Source: Lepidostoma basale
Taxonomy: Eukaryota; Arthropoda; Insecta; Trichoptera; Lepidostomatidae
Direction of reading: 5' to 3'
Length of the DNA: 64,000 nt
Assembly: GCA_022606425.2 (NCBI GenBank)
Contig: JAHDVF020000021.1
Location: 372,001-436,000 of the forward strand
Shown here: positions 20,528 through 30,654 of the stretch, piece after piece
Position numbering within the stretch: the first letter of the stretch is position 1
How the letters are laid out: each line of letters opens with the position of its first letter
Program-made: the position numbers and the translations under genes
The notes under the pieces: model-generated
Seen by the model: only the letters and a program-made list of their open reading frames with translations
Database searches by the model: none
What the model was told of the DNA's origin: nothing

Positions 20528-20954
20528 ACTGTTTCAAGTTTGGACTAAAACTACCCGGGTTTACGATATGCGCTAGACGCACCCGAATGTATGAACACAT
20601 TGAATTGTCACTTACTAATGTGCTGGCCACGGGTGGTGAATCCCATCCCATAAATAATTATTCCTTTCAAAGTGGGGCGACTTCTCATATGCGGGTTGTG
20701 GGGGAGATAAAGGCGGCCGTAGGTGTTACAGGATGCATTCTCTTTAAAGAGCGAATATTGGTGTTCAGATGCTCACGTTATGTGGAAACTGCACCACCGC
20801 ATTTCAGTTTCTAGTTACTGGGTTTACTTATCTTATCCACAATAATTTAATATTGCTTAAAATACACATATATGTTTGATTTTTACCAATCACAAATACG
20901 TATTTTTTAAATGTGATTATTGATAAAAAAAAAATGGTTATTAGAATTTTTTTT
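20528..20954. other. GC-richer unclassified sequence
   Basis: Positions 20530-20820 are unusually GC-rich for this window and a 107-codon plus frame crosses them, but that frame starts inside the family A tail and resembles no protein. Possibly an unrecognised repeat or a noncoding element. Confidence 0.3.
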
Positions 20955-21096
20955 TCAAATCAAATCAAATCAGTTTATTTTCTCAAAATTTTTTACAAAC
21001 AACAATTATAGTTTAAGGCATCTATTGAGAACAGGTAAAACATAAATAATATTTAATACTAGGAACGCAAGATAGATGGTTCGACATCAGGAATAC

Positions 21097-21292
21097 ATTC
21101 GGGTGGTTGACTAGGGGATATAATGCTTGGCTCCTGATCCAGGGAACTTGGGTTCAAGCCTGGACACGACCAGATTCCTTCTTCATAGTAATGAGCTATT
21201 TTCTGCTCATATAGAAGATTGTAATAATAAATTCTAATATCATTGATTGAAGTTCTCGGTATTATTCTTTTTTTTTAATAAAAAAATAATAA
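21097..21292 (+). repeat. tRNA-derived SINE nested in family D
   Basis: Starts gggtggttgactagggg, with B-box-like GGTTCAAGCC near 21154, the same body as the SINE at 598 and a t-rich/aat-repeat end. It interrupts family D exactly where the undisturbed copy at 9703 reads gaatacaaaatactctcc, so it is younger than that D copy. Confidence 0.7.
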
Positions 21293-21675
21293 TAATACTC
21301 TCCAAAGTCGAGAGTATTTATCTTCTGAACGTACTTTCACGAATATGAAAGACGTCGATCTCCGAAGCGATCATGTTCACCGGTTTGATTTCTCTCCCCA
21401 CCGGCATCACCAGAGGCAGGTTGGTTTGCATGCTGGGAGATAAAACAGTCTATGCTGATGCTGTCGAAAATAACCATCTTGAACATAAAGATGGATAGCC
21501 TCCTAGATAACGGAGTTCTCAAAGAATCCCCTGATAAGTCTGAAGAAATGGGTAAGTGTGCACCCATCTCTTCTTATCCGCAAACTATTGGTCCCCAGCA
21601 TGCATGGAATGCAGTAAAATAAAGCCATGGATAGCAACCAAACTCCCTCATGTAGAGATATCTCAGAAATATGTT

Positions 21676-22243
21676 CTGAACCCTCTCTAACATGAGCGAG
21701 TATCTCGCCTCGTGGGGACCTTGTATCACCGAACCACACTCGAGCCGGCTTCGGGCCAATGAGTTATACAAAAATCGCAAAACATAGGGATTCTTGAAAA
21801 CTCTACCAGTTCGGAGAATAAATCCCAACATTTTCAGTGCAACTCGACATATTCTCTAGATGTGAGCATGGAAAGTGTTATCATCTGAACATAATTTTCG
21901 GTGCTCTGCCCTCTGGCATTCTTTCAATATGGCCAGCCTACAGTAGGCGTTGAGACTTACTGAACCCTCTCTAACATGAGCGAGTATCTCGCCTCGTGGG
22001 GACTCCGTATCACCGAACCACACTCGAGCCGGCTTCGGACCAATGAGTTATACAAAATTCGTAAAACATAGGGATTCCTGAAAACTCTACCGGCTCGGAG
22101 AATAAATCCCAACAATTTCAGTGCAACTCGGCATATTCTCTAGATGTGAGCATGGAAAGTGTTATCATCTGAACATAATTTTCGGTGCTCTGCCCTCTGG
22201 CATTCTTTCAATATGGCCAGCCTACAGTAGGCGTTGAGACTTA
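21676..22243. repeat. Tandem duplication, two units of 284 bp
   Basis: Unit 1 (21676-21959) and unit 2 (21960-22243) both start ctgaaccctctctaacatga and end gcgttgagactta. They differ by scattered substitutions (for example ccttgtatcacc vs ctccgtatcacc), so the duplication is not very recent. It lies within the family D coding region. Confidence 0.85.
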
Positions 22244-22340
22244 CAGAATCTCACCACTGTTTGCTGGTTAATTTCTTTCATTTAATAATATCAACTATAA
22301 TTAAAACATGTAGTTAAAATAATAATTAAATAAAGCGATA

Positions 22341-22520
22341 TTTTTTAACTACTCACACTTCCACTTTTGTCTTTATTTCGACAGCGACCGATTTCGCCAG
22401 GCTCGCTGTCGAAATAATGACAAAAGTGGAAGTAGTTAAAAAACATCGTTTTATTTAATCATTATTTTAAATGAGCTTCCATCAAGAGATTTCAGTAAAA
22501 TCATTTGATTACATAGTTAA
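22341..22520. repeat. HH-c palindromic element
   Basis: A compact palindrome (22341-22442): ttaactact…cttccacttttgtctttatttcgacagcg against cgctgtcgaaataatgacaaaagtggaagtagttaa. Minus-strand motif at 22386-22411 (GCGAGCCTGGCGAAATCGGTC). Followed by the HH-c outer segment (ttccatcaagagatttcag). Confidence 0.65.
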
Positions 22521-23022
22521 CATACAGATAAAAAAATATCTTCAGCCTTTTGATTCATAAAAATTAATTCGTCATCTGAATTACAGCATAAGCTAGAATA
22601 TGCATATTTTGGATTCAGTATGCCAAGGACGCTAGTTTAAATCAAATATTTTTCTCTAAACTCGAAATGCTTTCAGTATTAATTTATTAATCATGCTGTA
22701 CCTAGAATAGACGGTACACCGATGTCCGGTGGTAGACGCCACGCGCTCAATTGTTTCCGAGCACCCGGAGTCGGGAGGATCTTTGTCCTCTTTCCAACGA
22801 GGAAAAATGGCAGAGGGCTTTATGTTCGGCGGGATCCCAACAGGAGACAATGTCTACCATTATGTTTAATGCAAGTATTCCAATCTTCACCTCTATATAA
22901 GTTTTTGTATTATAGTTTAAAAATACCATATCCTCCTACTTTTATGGCAGAATATTGCCTTGCAATCATATGATATATAATGTATTATAAATAAATAAAA
23001 TGGTCGCTACAATCATAATATA
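22521..23022. other. Single-copy DNA with a GC-rich patch (22690-22860)
   Basis: The patch (accgatgtccggtggtagacg…cgggatcccaacaggagac) gives short frames on both strands but no recognisable protein. Possibly an unrecognised retroelement relic. Confidence 0.3.
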
Positions 23023-23152
23023 ACTAACTAACTAACCATCACGCCGTCTCCCCGAAGGGGTAGGCAGAAAGAATAGACTGCCACACTTTTCTTTCCTGAC
23101 ATATTTCTCTCGCTTCCTCAACATTCATGCATCGTGTCATGCACGCGCATAT
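23023..23152 (-). mobile_element. Family A 3' fragment
   Basis: Clean minus-strand end: GTTA tail (aactaactaactaacc on plus), stop, and the last ~35 codons CMTRCMNVEEAREICQERK…SAYPFGETA with an intact frame. Truncated in the codons just before CMTRC. Confidence 0.85.
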
Positions 23153-23284
23153 CACGGCATACGCACGGCAATCATAATATAAATAGGCAAAAATCCGAAT
23201 GTCATCAAAAAAGAGTACGAGAATATTTTGAATACAAGTGAAAGAGGAATACTTCGATTCTCTCCGAAATAATTCAATATGCAC

Positions 23285-23545
23285 ACGAATGATCATGCTC
23301 TTGAACGCAGAGATCCGTCTGAGATTGTACGGCCACGTCATACGTCACCCAGCCGTCCATATAACATGGAGGGAGATGTAGATGGACCAGCGACCCAAAG
23401 GACGTGGTTAGCCCAAGTTAACGTGGATTGGACTTATCAACAGGAGTCTCTAGAGAGACCGGGTCCCACCAGAAGCTACCCATGACAGACAGTTCTTACG
23501 ACACCATATTATAAGAGCTATTCTCAAGGAAACGGGACAAAGGCT
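23285..23545 (+). mobile_element. Family I retrotransposon C-terminal relic
   Basis: Plus-strand codons in mixed frames give RLYGHVIRH, then G-KLTWI and a WR--R----R-like ending, the shape of the RWYGH…RGRPK-RW…DR--WR tail of RTE/Jockey-like elements. Frames are broken; no tail repeat is evident. Confidence 0.45.
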
Positions 23546-24189
23546 AGAGAAATTATGTTTGAAAAGAAAATATACATATTTTTAGATTGAATTGTAATGT
23601 CGGTTTTGATTTTTTTTTAAATCTATTGTGTTTTTGTACAATAACATATTTTATTTGCTTGACGAACGTATCATAAGAAATCAGATGAATTTATTTACAA
23701 AACCTTGTAAATGTTTCTTTGAAATAATCATTTAAATACTTAAAACTAATATGTGCAACTAAGTATGTTCAACCTTAGATTTTAGTTTTGTACTCTTATT
23801 CTATCTATATTTACGTATTTAAAACAGTAGCCATTACAATCCCCTTTTATATCCATGTTTCACTTTGTTCTACAAAGATAAAATAGTGTAAAATTCCAAA
23901 AATCACAATGCGTATACATTTATTCCTAACAGGGGAAATTGTCGGTGATGCTAAACGGCCTATTCAATTTCATACCATCGCTAATAATTGTGCGTGACAG
24001 CGCTTATTGTTGGGAGTTACGGTCTCCAGCACGCATTCTTCCACCAGTAACAATTGCCGCATTACTTGACTCCACAACTACATATCTACGACGTGTCGAA
24101 GTTGCATACAAGGTGCAACCATTATATAAAATATAAAAATATAGGATTAATATTCGTAAATTGTCAAAAAAATACTCATAGTATATTTG
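23546..24189. other. Single-copy DNA
   Basis: A less AT-rich patch at 23935-24120 (…gcgtgacagcgcttattgttgggagttacggtctcc…) carries overlapping 65-70 codon frames of no recognised family. Candidate noncoding conserved patch. Confidence 0.3.
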
Positions 24190-24262
24190 GCAGCAAGGAG
24201 GGTGTCTGCGCGTGTGATGTTGCTATAATACCCGGAGCCCTTGGACACGACACAAAGTCAGC
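24190..24262 (+). repeat. Dispersed repeat M copy
   Basis: gtgtctgcgcgtgtgatgttgctataatacccggagcccttggacacgacacaaag; matches 11190-11245 and the reverse of 28213-28280. Confidence 0.5.
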
Positions 24263-24455
24263 ATAGTCTTTCACCTTAATGGCAAGAGAAAATATGGCCC
24301 TTTTTACGATCTCCTCGGGGATATATAAAGCTTTCTTGCCATTGATTCGAAAAGGAAGATTGTATATTTAACTAATAAAACAAAGTTTATATAGATTTGT
24401 CATTATTTCTTTATATTTGTCCATGAAATATCATGGACAGAAAGAGTCACAAACT

Positions 24456-24672
24456 GTAGAAAGAAAAATAAATTGTTAATATCATAAAGCGCAGGAAACT
24501 GAAAAACTCTGGGCACATTATGAGAAACGATAAATACAAAGTGTAACCTCCCTAAAACCTTCGAACAGTTGCCGCACAATAACCCTGTTTAAAGCTGCTG
24601 TATCAAGGGTAGAAATAGCCCTGATGCTGTCCAGCCTCCGATACGAGAGCAACAACAAGAAGAATACAGTGT
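24456..24672 (+). mobile_element. Family B-related retrotransposon C-terminus
   Basis: Plus-strand codons NIIKRRKLKNSGHIMRNDKY, then in other frames NLRT and finally LFKAAVSRVEIALMLSSLRY followed by ESNNKKN. This ending (K-R-K…GH-MR--KY…LFRAA…I) is the signature of a GAA-tailed RTE/Jockey-like family abundant in insects. At least two frameshifts. Another B copy begins 30 bp downstream. Confidence 0.7.
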
Positions 24673-24703
24673 TTCTTGATTGTGCATTGTTATCTATTTC
24701 GTT

Positions 24704-24940
24704 AACAAAAACCCATGGGCCATGTGCTAAGGGGAGAAAAATACCACCTCCTTCGACTGATATTAATGGGTAAAGTGGAGGGACGTGGAAGAGTTGGTAA
24801 AGGCTGGCTGCGGATCATCAAAAAGTGGACAGGAATAACAAGAGATCAGAACCTATTCCAAGTGGCGCAGGATAGAGATGCCTTTGCTGCAGTGATCGCC
24901 AAATCTGTGGGGACCATGGCACTGAAATAAGAAGAAGAAA
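24704..24940 (+). mobile_element. Family B insertion with clean target-site duplication
   Basis: An uninterrupted 71-codon frame (24715-24930) reads MGHVLRGEKYHLLRLILMGK…LFQVAQDRDAFAAVIAKSV, and its TAA stop is followed at once by GAAGAAGAAA. The 12-bp repeat atctatttcgtt flanks it (24692-24703 and 24941-24952). The intact frame suggests a comparatively young insertion. Confidence 0.85.
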
Positions 24941-24952
24941 ATCTATTTCGTT

Positions 24953-25840
24953 GCCCATATTTGAGTTCACAAAAGCCTTTTTTTGGTAATATACCATTCG
25001 AATGATAAAGAAATATTCTTCGATAACGCGATGTGACAGCACGTCGCTAAATATTTCCTACTATCCTTTAACATGTATATTTATTTATTTAGGACAAGTG
25101 CAAAAACAAAATAATGCCACTTAATATCAAGGATCACTAACATAGGATTAATTTTGAAAAAAAAAATTTACTTTTTAAACATAAATTTAGTCAAAGACGC
25201 ATGCATAAAAATTGAATTTATCAGTGGTGTGACCATGTGTAAAATATATTGATGATGTGGGTATGTTACGTCACTAGTAACAGTGATTTCAATTAATGGA
25301 AAAAATGCATTCAATCATCTAACTAAAATGTACCTGTTCATATTTTTTTTTTGTTTAGAGTATTTATAAAGCAAATATTAGATAGCCATCGGATAAGGCG
25401 CAATGAAATCGTCAATAAAAATGGACAGAAAAAGCCAACGGTTTATTAATAACTCGCATTGGGAGCTAGACCGAGTACATTAGATGACCAATCGATGATA
25501 AATGTAAGTCTTCAGAAGGTCACCAGTCAGCAGTCAGGCTAACGGTCGTCTGCGCGTGATGAGGCTCCCATAACCATTACCAATTATTTAAAATTCTGCC
25601 CTTGACATACACTAAAGGTCGTCATTTTCACATCTTCAGATTAATTTATTATATAAGAGTATTACAACGTCATTCATTGTACATTTTAATCTATTTTACA
25701 TATTCATCAAAATATGCGTATCGCAAAACCTATTTTACTTATACAATTTAACACGAAACCCTGAATTACCACGGATTTAATTTTACATTCAGTTTTAAAT
25801 ACTTATTCTAAAGAATGTCTTCTATATTTGCCTTCACGTT
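24953..25840. other. AT-rich DNA with a GC-richer island (25380-25600)
   Basis: The island (…gccatcggataaggcgcaatg…gctaacggtcgtctgcgcgtgatgagg…) has no repeat or frame and could be a conserved noncoding element. The rest is plain AT-rich DNA. Confidence 0.3.
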
Positions 25841-26062
25841 GTGTTGTGGATTCATATTTGATTAGATATAACTACACTTCGTATTTTTACAACACCTTAT
25901 TACACTTTTTACAGACATGATTTGGATGTGACTCAACAAAATTTGTTGTACATTTTAAATTGTACATCGAAAAAGATTGGGTCACAACCAAAACATGTTT
26001 GTTAAAAGTGTTGTAAAAATACGAAGTGTAGTCATGTTTATTCAAATATTCTAAAGGATAAA
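25841..26062. repeat. HH-f inverted element, decayed
   Basis: Inverted arms ctacacttcgtatttttacaacac / gtgttgtaaaaatacgaagtgtag with inner acagacatgatttgg (left) and ccaaaacatgtttgtt (right). These match the GAAACATGTTT ends of the HH-f motifs at 57257 and 57952; the core boxes have decayed. Confidence 0.5.
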
Positions 26063-26221
26063 AAAAAATTATAAGTTTTTTTAATACTCTTCATAAGTTT
26101 AAATGATAATTCAGTAATATAGCGAAGGAATCGGGTAATCTGGTACCTATAACCCAGAGTTTTTTTAATACTGCAATGGAAATACGTGCACAACCTTTTC
26201 TCTAAATATATATGTACAAAA

Positions 26222-26445
26222 CAAACAAATCATCACGCTATTTCTCCGGAAGGATAGGCAGAGAGATTCGACTGCCACACTATTCTATCCTGACATACAT
26301 CTCTAGCTTCATCAACATTCATACAACGAGTCATACACGCATTTCGATTCTTCTGACTTCTAACATGGCCAACCTTTAAAATTGGATAAATTTGGTCATG
26401 AAAAATGCGTTTTCCTTGGTCTTCCTCGACTCCATACATGTGCAT
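26222..26445 (-). mobile_element. Family A 3' fragment, GTTT-type subfamily
   Basis: Minus-strand 70-codon frame HDQIYPILKVGHVRSQKNRN, ACMTRCMNVDEARDVCQDRI, VWQSNLSAYPSGEIA. The frame is intact over 224 bp. The tail is caaacaaatc on plus (GTTTGTTT in sense). Confidence 0.8.
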
Positions 26446-26892
26446 ACAGGTATAATGTGAATATACAAAAATCTACGAAGTGATTTTAACAGCGTATAAT
26501 AAATAATAATTATGGTTTACAATGCATCGCAAATATATTTTTCGGCACAAACAGTTCAAGATGTTTTCACATTCTTTGTGCCAAAGTCTATTTATTGTGC
26601 AAATATCCAGATATTGTTAGTTCTTTGTAACTATTTATTAAAATCATAATGGCTATGTACGAACAATTTTTTATTTCACGATTATATTTGATTACTTGAA
26701 TTTATATACATTTTTTTTGCGTATTATCTCATAAATTCATTATTTATAATGGTTATATGAAAAATAATTTAGATCCTAAGATCCATCCTTGATTTAGAAA
26801 CAAAGCCATATTGCTTCCATATTCTCCATCACTTTGTATTGTAAATTCATAATGAAAATCTAAAACAAGTGGATTAATTTGTTTATTTAGGA
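26446..26892. other. AT-rich DNA
   Basis: Contains ccatcactttgtattgtaaattca (26827-26850), an outer phrase of HH-f elements read on the minus strand. No other feature. Confidence 0.35.
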
Positions 26893-26952
26893 ATTATGTT
26901 TACAAAGGATGGGAGAGTGGAGAAGGATATTGAAATAAGGGTCGGGGAAACT
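26893..26952 (+). mobile_element. Family A internal fragment
   Basis: Codons (L)FTKDGRVEKDIEIRVG match the family A segment LTRDGRVERDIERRVG. About 60 bp. Confidence 0.6.
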
Positions 26953-27289
26953 TACACAACGCGCAACTTGTACAAAGCACAATAAAGTGTAGTGTGACAA
27001 AGTTTAAAAATATATTGTTCAATTCCTAATGTTTTATATTCATATGACAGGGGCGTAGAAAATATTTTAAGAAATGTTCCAAACACGATTTCACCTGCGT
27101 CGCGTAATGAAGTGTGAAGAATAGACATTCACTTCACACAGAATATTGTGGAGAGGTCAAAGGGGGGCATTGTTCAATAGTGTTCTTAAAAAACCGTAAA
27201 TACATATTATAGTTTGTAGTTTCTAGCGTTGTGGCGATCACACAAAAATATTACGGTTAATATACTTATTACAATACATTGTGCCCTTG

Positions 27290-27930
27290 TTGGGATCAGA
27301 AACACAAAATTACTGAATAATTAAACAAATAGATATAGGTACCTGTATAACAAAATAATACTTTTTTTTAATGTAATCAAATACTTGTAGACAAATACTG
27401 GATTTTACTCATTGCGGGTTAATCATTTTAAAGGATTAATTGTATCTCAATAGGGACGAAGACATAATTTTTTTTTTTGGAAACAGAATATGGTAGTCGA
27501 GGCGTTTACGGGACTTATGATTTATCATTGGTTGGGTTAAGCGATCACTTGTTAACAACAATCTCCATTCTGCCCTTCTTACGACCACCACGTCGACAAA
27601 ATTTTTGGAACTTGTGTATATGATACAATGTTAAATAACTTCACATTTTTTAGGTCAATCTACACTAGCGCCATCTATTAAAGTGATCGCTTAACCCGAC
27701 CAATGACAGGTCATAAGTCCTGTAAACGCCTCAACTACCATATTCTGTTTCCAAAAAAAAATTACATTTTCGTCTCTATTGAGATACAATTTCAATCCTT
27801 CAACAGGAATACAAAATAACTTAATAATTAAACAAATAGATATAATAATAAAAAATACATTGTATCCTTGGTAGGATCAGGAATACAAAATAACTAAATA
27901 ATTAAACAAATAGATGTACAACAAAATAAT
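27290..27930. repeat. Repeated ~40-70 bp units around a MITE
   Basis: A unit of the form gg.atcaggaatacaaaataactaaataattaaacaaataga occurs at 27291-27335, 27804-27841 and 27868-27915. The first and second are separated by the inverted-repeat MITE, suggesting insertion into a short tandem array. Confidence 0.55.
27431..27800. mobile_element. MITE with ~120 bp terminal inverted repeats
   Basis: The left arm from aaggattaattgtatctcaa and right arm ending ttgagatacaatttcaatcctt pair over about 120 bp (including gaaacagaatatggtagt and gggttaagcgatcact), around a ~120 bp unique centre. There is no open frame. The superfamily cannot be assigned: no clear TA or other target duplication is visible. 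Confidence 0.8.
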
Positions 27931-28212
27931 CTAGAGAAAAGACGTGGAAAATATGGTAAAAGCAAATCAATCGATGCTCAAAAATCAGCTTTACTTAAAG
28001 ATGAAACAATGGACGATGAACAATACACGAAGAATTCATTAAGAATAACCTCTACACAAAAGTGGTTTGTCAGAATAGTATCTGGCAGCCGATAATATAA
28101 ACTTATCTCCTTAGAAAAGGTGATACTTGTCCTTGCAGATAGTGTATGATAAGCTAGTTCTGTAAGAATAGTCTATCTCTCTCATATCTTATCATTGTGG
28201 TAGATTGTTTAG
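27931..28212. other. AT-rich DNA
   Basis: No repeat or coding signal recognised; joins repeat M on the right. Confidence 0.3.
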
Positions 28213-28280
28213 CCGACTTTATGTCGTTTCCAAGGGCACTGGGTGTTATAGATGTAGCTATAATAACACCACTTTTCTTG
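28213..28280 (-). repeat. Dispersed repeat M copy
   Basis: Plus view tgtcgtttccaagggcactgggtgttatag…ataataacacc is the reverse of the copies at 11168 and 24190. Confidence 0.45.
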
Positions 28281-28354
28281 CTTTGTATTTTTAATATATT
28301 TTGATCATTTCAATTAACCAGAAGACACTTTATTGTCTTATTGGTTTTTGTACA

Positions 28355-28805
28355 TATTGAGCAATGTGTTAGTGTTCATGGTGGTGTTCTTCTACCGACC
28401 CTTATGTATGGAAGCGAAGCATGGAACTGGCAAAAGAAGGATGAAAGTAGAATAAATGCAGTAGAAATGAGATCTCTTAGACGAATGTGTGCATACTCTG
28501 TGTATGATAGAGTGACGATTGAAAATATAAGAAGTGAATGCGGTGCGAATGGTGGTGTCATGAACAAAATAATGAAAGGATCATTAAGATGGTTTGGACA
28601 TATTGGAAGAATGAATGAAAAAAGAATGTTATTAAAAATATATGTTAATGATGTAAATGGAACCAGAAATAGAGGAAGTGCATGACACAATGTATGAATG
28701 TTGAGGAAGCGAGAGAAATATGTCAGGAAAGAAAAGTGTGGCAGTCCATTCTTTCTGCCTACCCCTTCGGAGAGACGGCGTGATGGTTAGTTAGTTAGTT
28801 AGTTA
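28355..28805 (+). mobile_element. Family A retrotransposon, ~450 bp 3' copy
   Basis: Reads (H)GGVLLPTLMYGSEAWNWQKK, DESRINAVEMRSLRRMCAYS, ENIRSECGANGGVMNKIMKG, SLRWFGHIGRMNE, DVNGTRNRG, then an internal deletion joins directly to CMTQCMNVEEAREICQERK and SILSAYPFGETA. The TGA stop (28781) is followed by TGGTTAGTTAG. The deletion removes about 80 bp (RPRKTWHDQ…RNRRA) and shifts frame, so the 114-codon frame is not a complete C-terminus. Confidence 0.85.
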
Positions 28806-29754
28806 GCAATGTGATTTTTTTTTATAGTAACCAACATTAATATTTTAAACTACCGATTTTTTTTTTTTTTTAACCGATATTCACCTAGATTTTTTAATTT
28901 ATTATATTAATATTTGGAACTTTCATGATAACGCATAAGGAGACAGCAGACGAGGATGCCGTGATCATGACCTCAGCAGTGCAGAAGTGAAGCACGACAA
29001 TAACAATGGGCACCTCGTGGGCGGCAATAAGGAAACATCTTCTCACTCGTTTATCACCAAACTCCGCATCGATGTTCCTACATTACTACACTTACATACT
29101 ATTAAAAGGTCATCCAAAGATCACCGAATCTTCCCAAATAATTCATCTCGTCCACGGTCATGCGGTGATTAATTTTATGTAAATATTCGCATTTGGCATT
29201 TGCAAGGATATGAAGCGGATAATTGTGTAATTCAACACCTTTTTTTAATTATAACCTTAAATAAATAAAAACGCTAATAATAATGAACTTCTCGGGTTAA
29301 TTTTGTAACTTATATCATGTGACGTTACCATCTGATATCACGTTTTATTTACTGCTAAGAAATCAGATTTTTTACAAGTAAAATAACGGAAAACTTTTAC
29401 GGTGACGTCATGTTTTCTTCTACATGTTACACATGAATATATTTAATTTCATAAAAACGTAACATCTTCATTTCATTAGTCATATTAATAAATAATGTTT
29501 TCATCTTGCTACCCAATATTCCTCTTGACGGTTCAAATAATCATCAAAGTAAAAAAAAAATATTGATTTTACGTTTTTTCATATATTTTTGGGAATTTTA
29601 ATTTGGAAATGCTATAATGCAGCGTAATTTTAAATGATTCATGTATATAATTTTCAATCCAAAATATTTTATTAACAATTCCATACTGGTTCAGTCTGAC
29701 GATACCGGTGGATGTCTAAAAAAAACAACCTTTTTTATTACTTTACCTGTATAA
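28806..29754. other. Single-copy DNA with GC-richer island (28935-29180)
   Basis: The island (…gcagacgaggatgccgtgatcatgacctcagcag…) holds a 61-codon plus frame (28987-29172) not resembling any family. Possibly conserved noncoding. The remainder is AT-rich. Confidence 0.3.
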
Positions 29755-29935
29755 GCACATAACTAACAAACTAACCATCTCTCCGTAGTGGTAGGCAGAC
29801 CGCCACACTGTTCTATCCTGATGTAATTATCTAGATTCTTCAACATTCACACTTCATGTCATGCACGTAGGTCGATTTCTCTGACTCCTCACATGGCCAA
29901 CATTGAATATTTGATTTGTTTTCCTCTGTCTAGTT
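29755..29935 (-). mobile_element. Family A 3' fragment
   Basis: Plus: aactaacaaactaaccatctctccg…ggcagaccgccacactgttctatcctg…, antisense of the C-terminus, with deletions near the stop. Confidence 0.7.
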
Positions 29936-30025
29936 AAAAAATACATTTTGAATTGATTTACTTACACAATAACTGTTAATGAATAAATTTTGTTTTTTGT
30001 ATCACAATTGTATTTTATTTTACGC

Positions 30026-30061
30026 GACAGCTGTTTCATCAACCAATGTTGACATCATCAG
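30026..30061 (-). ncRNA. Hammerhead-like motif (HH-a)
   Basis: Minus strand: CTGATGA, T, GTCAAC-ATTG-GTTGAT, GAAAC, AGCT, GTC, then GCGTAAAA. Stem II keeps six pairs with one G-T. Putative stem I pairs the AACAC before the core with GCGT after GTC, except for one A-C mismatch. Confidence 0.6.
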
Positions 30062-30180
30062 GTGTTACACTGATATATCAAATGTCAAATTTTCGTGATA
30101 TTTCGAAAAATGTATCGGCGGTCCATTATTTCGATTTGAAAATTCACGAAAATTTGACATTTGATATATTATTGTAACAC

Positions 30181-30216
30181 CTGATGATGTCAACATTGGT
30201 TGATGAAACAGCTGTC
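30181..30216 (+). ncRNA. Hammerhead-like motif (HH-a)
   Basis: Identical in its core and stem II to the partner at 30026. The GTC is followed by GCGTAAAAT as there. Two identical opposed copies suggest either recent inversion-duplication or conversion between the arms. Confidence 0.6.
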
Positions 30217-30310
30217 GCGTAAAATAAAATACAATTGTAATACAAAAAACAAAGTGTATTCATTAACAGTTTAAAATGTTAAGGTATCATAGTGTTTCGG
30301 CCAAAACAAT

Positions 30311-30654
30311 GGACATAACAAATATCAAATTATATATATTTACCATAATAGGATAACAAATTATTTTAGGCCTCTACTTCTAGTTATTTAAAGTGATGCA
30401 TTACCGCATATGAATACCTCGGAAATGGATTTAAGACGTGATGCAAGATAGGAGACAAGCGTCCTCGACTCGCCTCTGTATATCCTATATCCTGAACGGC
30501 ATATGCGCACAGTTCTTAAGCCGTAGTCTGGAACAGGGGTTTCCAACATTATGACTTTTCTAATGCTAGCATTTCTTAGCTTTTAACTTTGAAAGAAAAC
30601 GAAACTAATCACGCTACGGATGGATAAACATATAAAAACGAAAATATATGTTCA
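30311..30654. other. Single-copy DNA
   Basis: A patch at 30420-30530 (gacgtgatgcaagataggagacaagcgtcctcgactcgcc…) is less AT-rich than the flanks. No frame or repeat recognised. Confidence 0.3.

Larger units (their letters stand above)
20955..22250 (-). mobile_element. Family D non-LTR retrotransposon, 3' end, with SINE insertion and tandem duplication
   Basis: Begins (plus) with a caaat-repeat tail, 3' UTR to 21096, a tRNA-SINE (21097-21292), then minus-strand coding in pieces: LPISSDLSGDS.., HACWGPIVCG, SLMLERVQNIFLRYLYMREF, LARSRLECGSVIQGPHEARY, MLGFILRTGRVFKNPYVL. The order matches the C-terminal domain of Jockey/CR1-like polyproteins (…LEY..VVW.P….LE.VQ..FLRYL). Upstream lies a 284 bp tandem duplication. 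Frameshifts and stops are numerous; no active enzyme. Confidence 0.8.
29972..30310. repeat. HH-a inverted pair, ~300 bp
   Basis: Long inverted arms (actgttaatgaataaatttt…gtatcacaattg and complements) contain two opposed motifs at 30026-30061 (minus) and 30181-30216 (plus). The spacer also pairs (caaatgtcaaattttcgtga / tcacgaaaatttgacatttg). On the right follows the outer phrase ttaaggtatcatagtgtttcgg, shared with 3540, 43650 and 59570. Confidence 0.75.

Noticed and set aside
20491..20814. 107-codon plus-strand frame as a possible small gene
   Set aside because: Begins within the family A 3' tail, no recognised similarity, no upstream signals.
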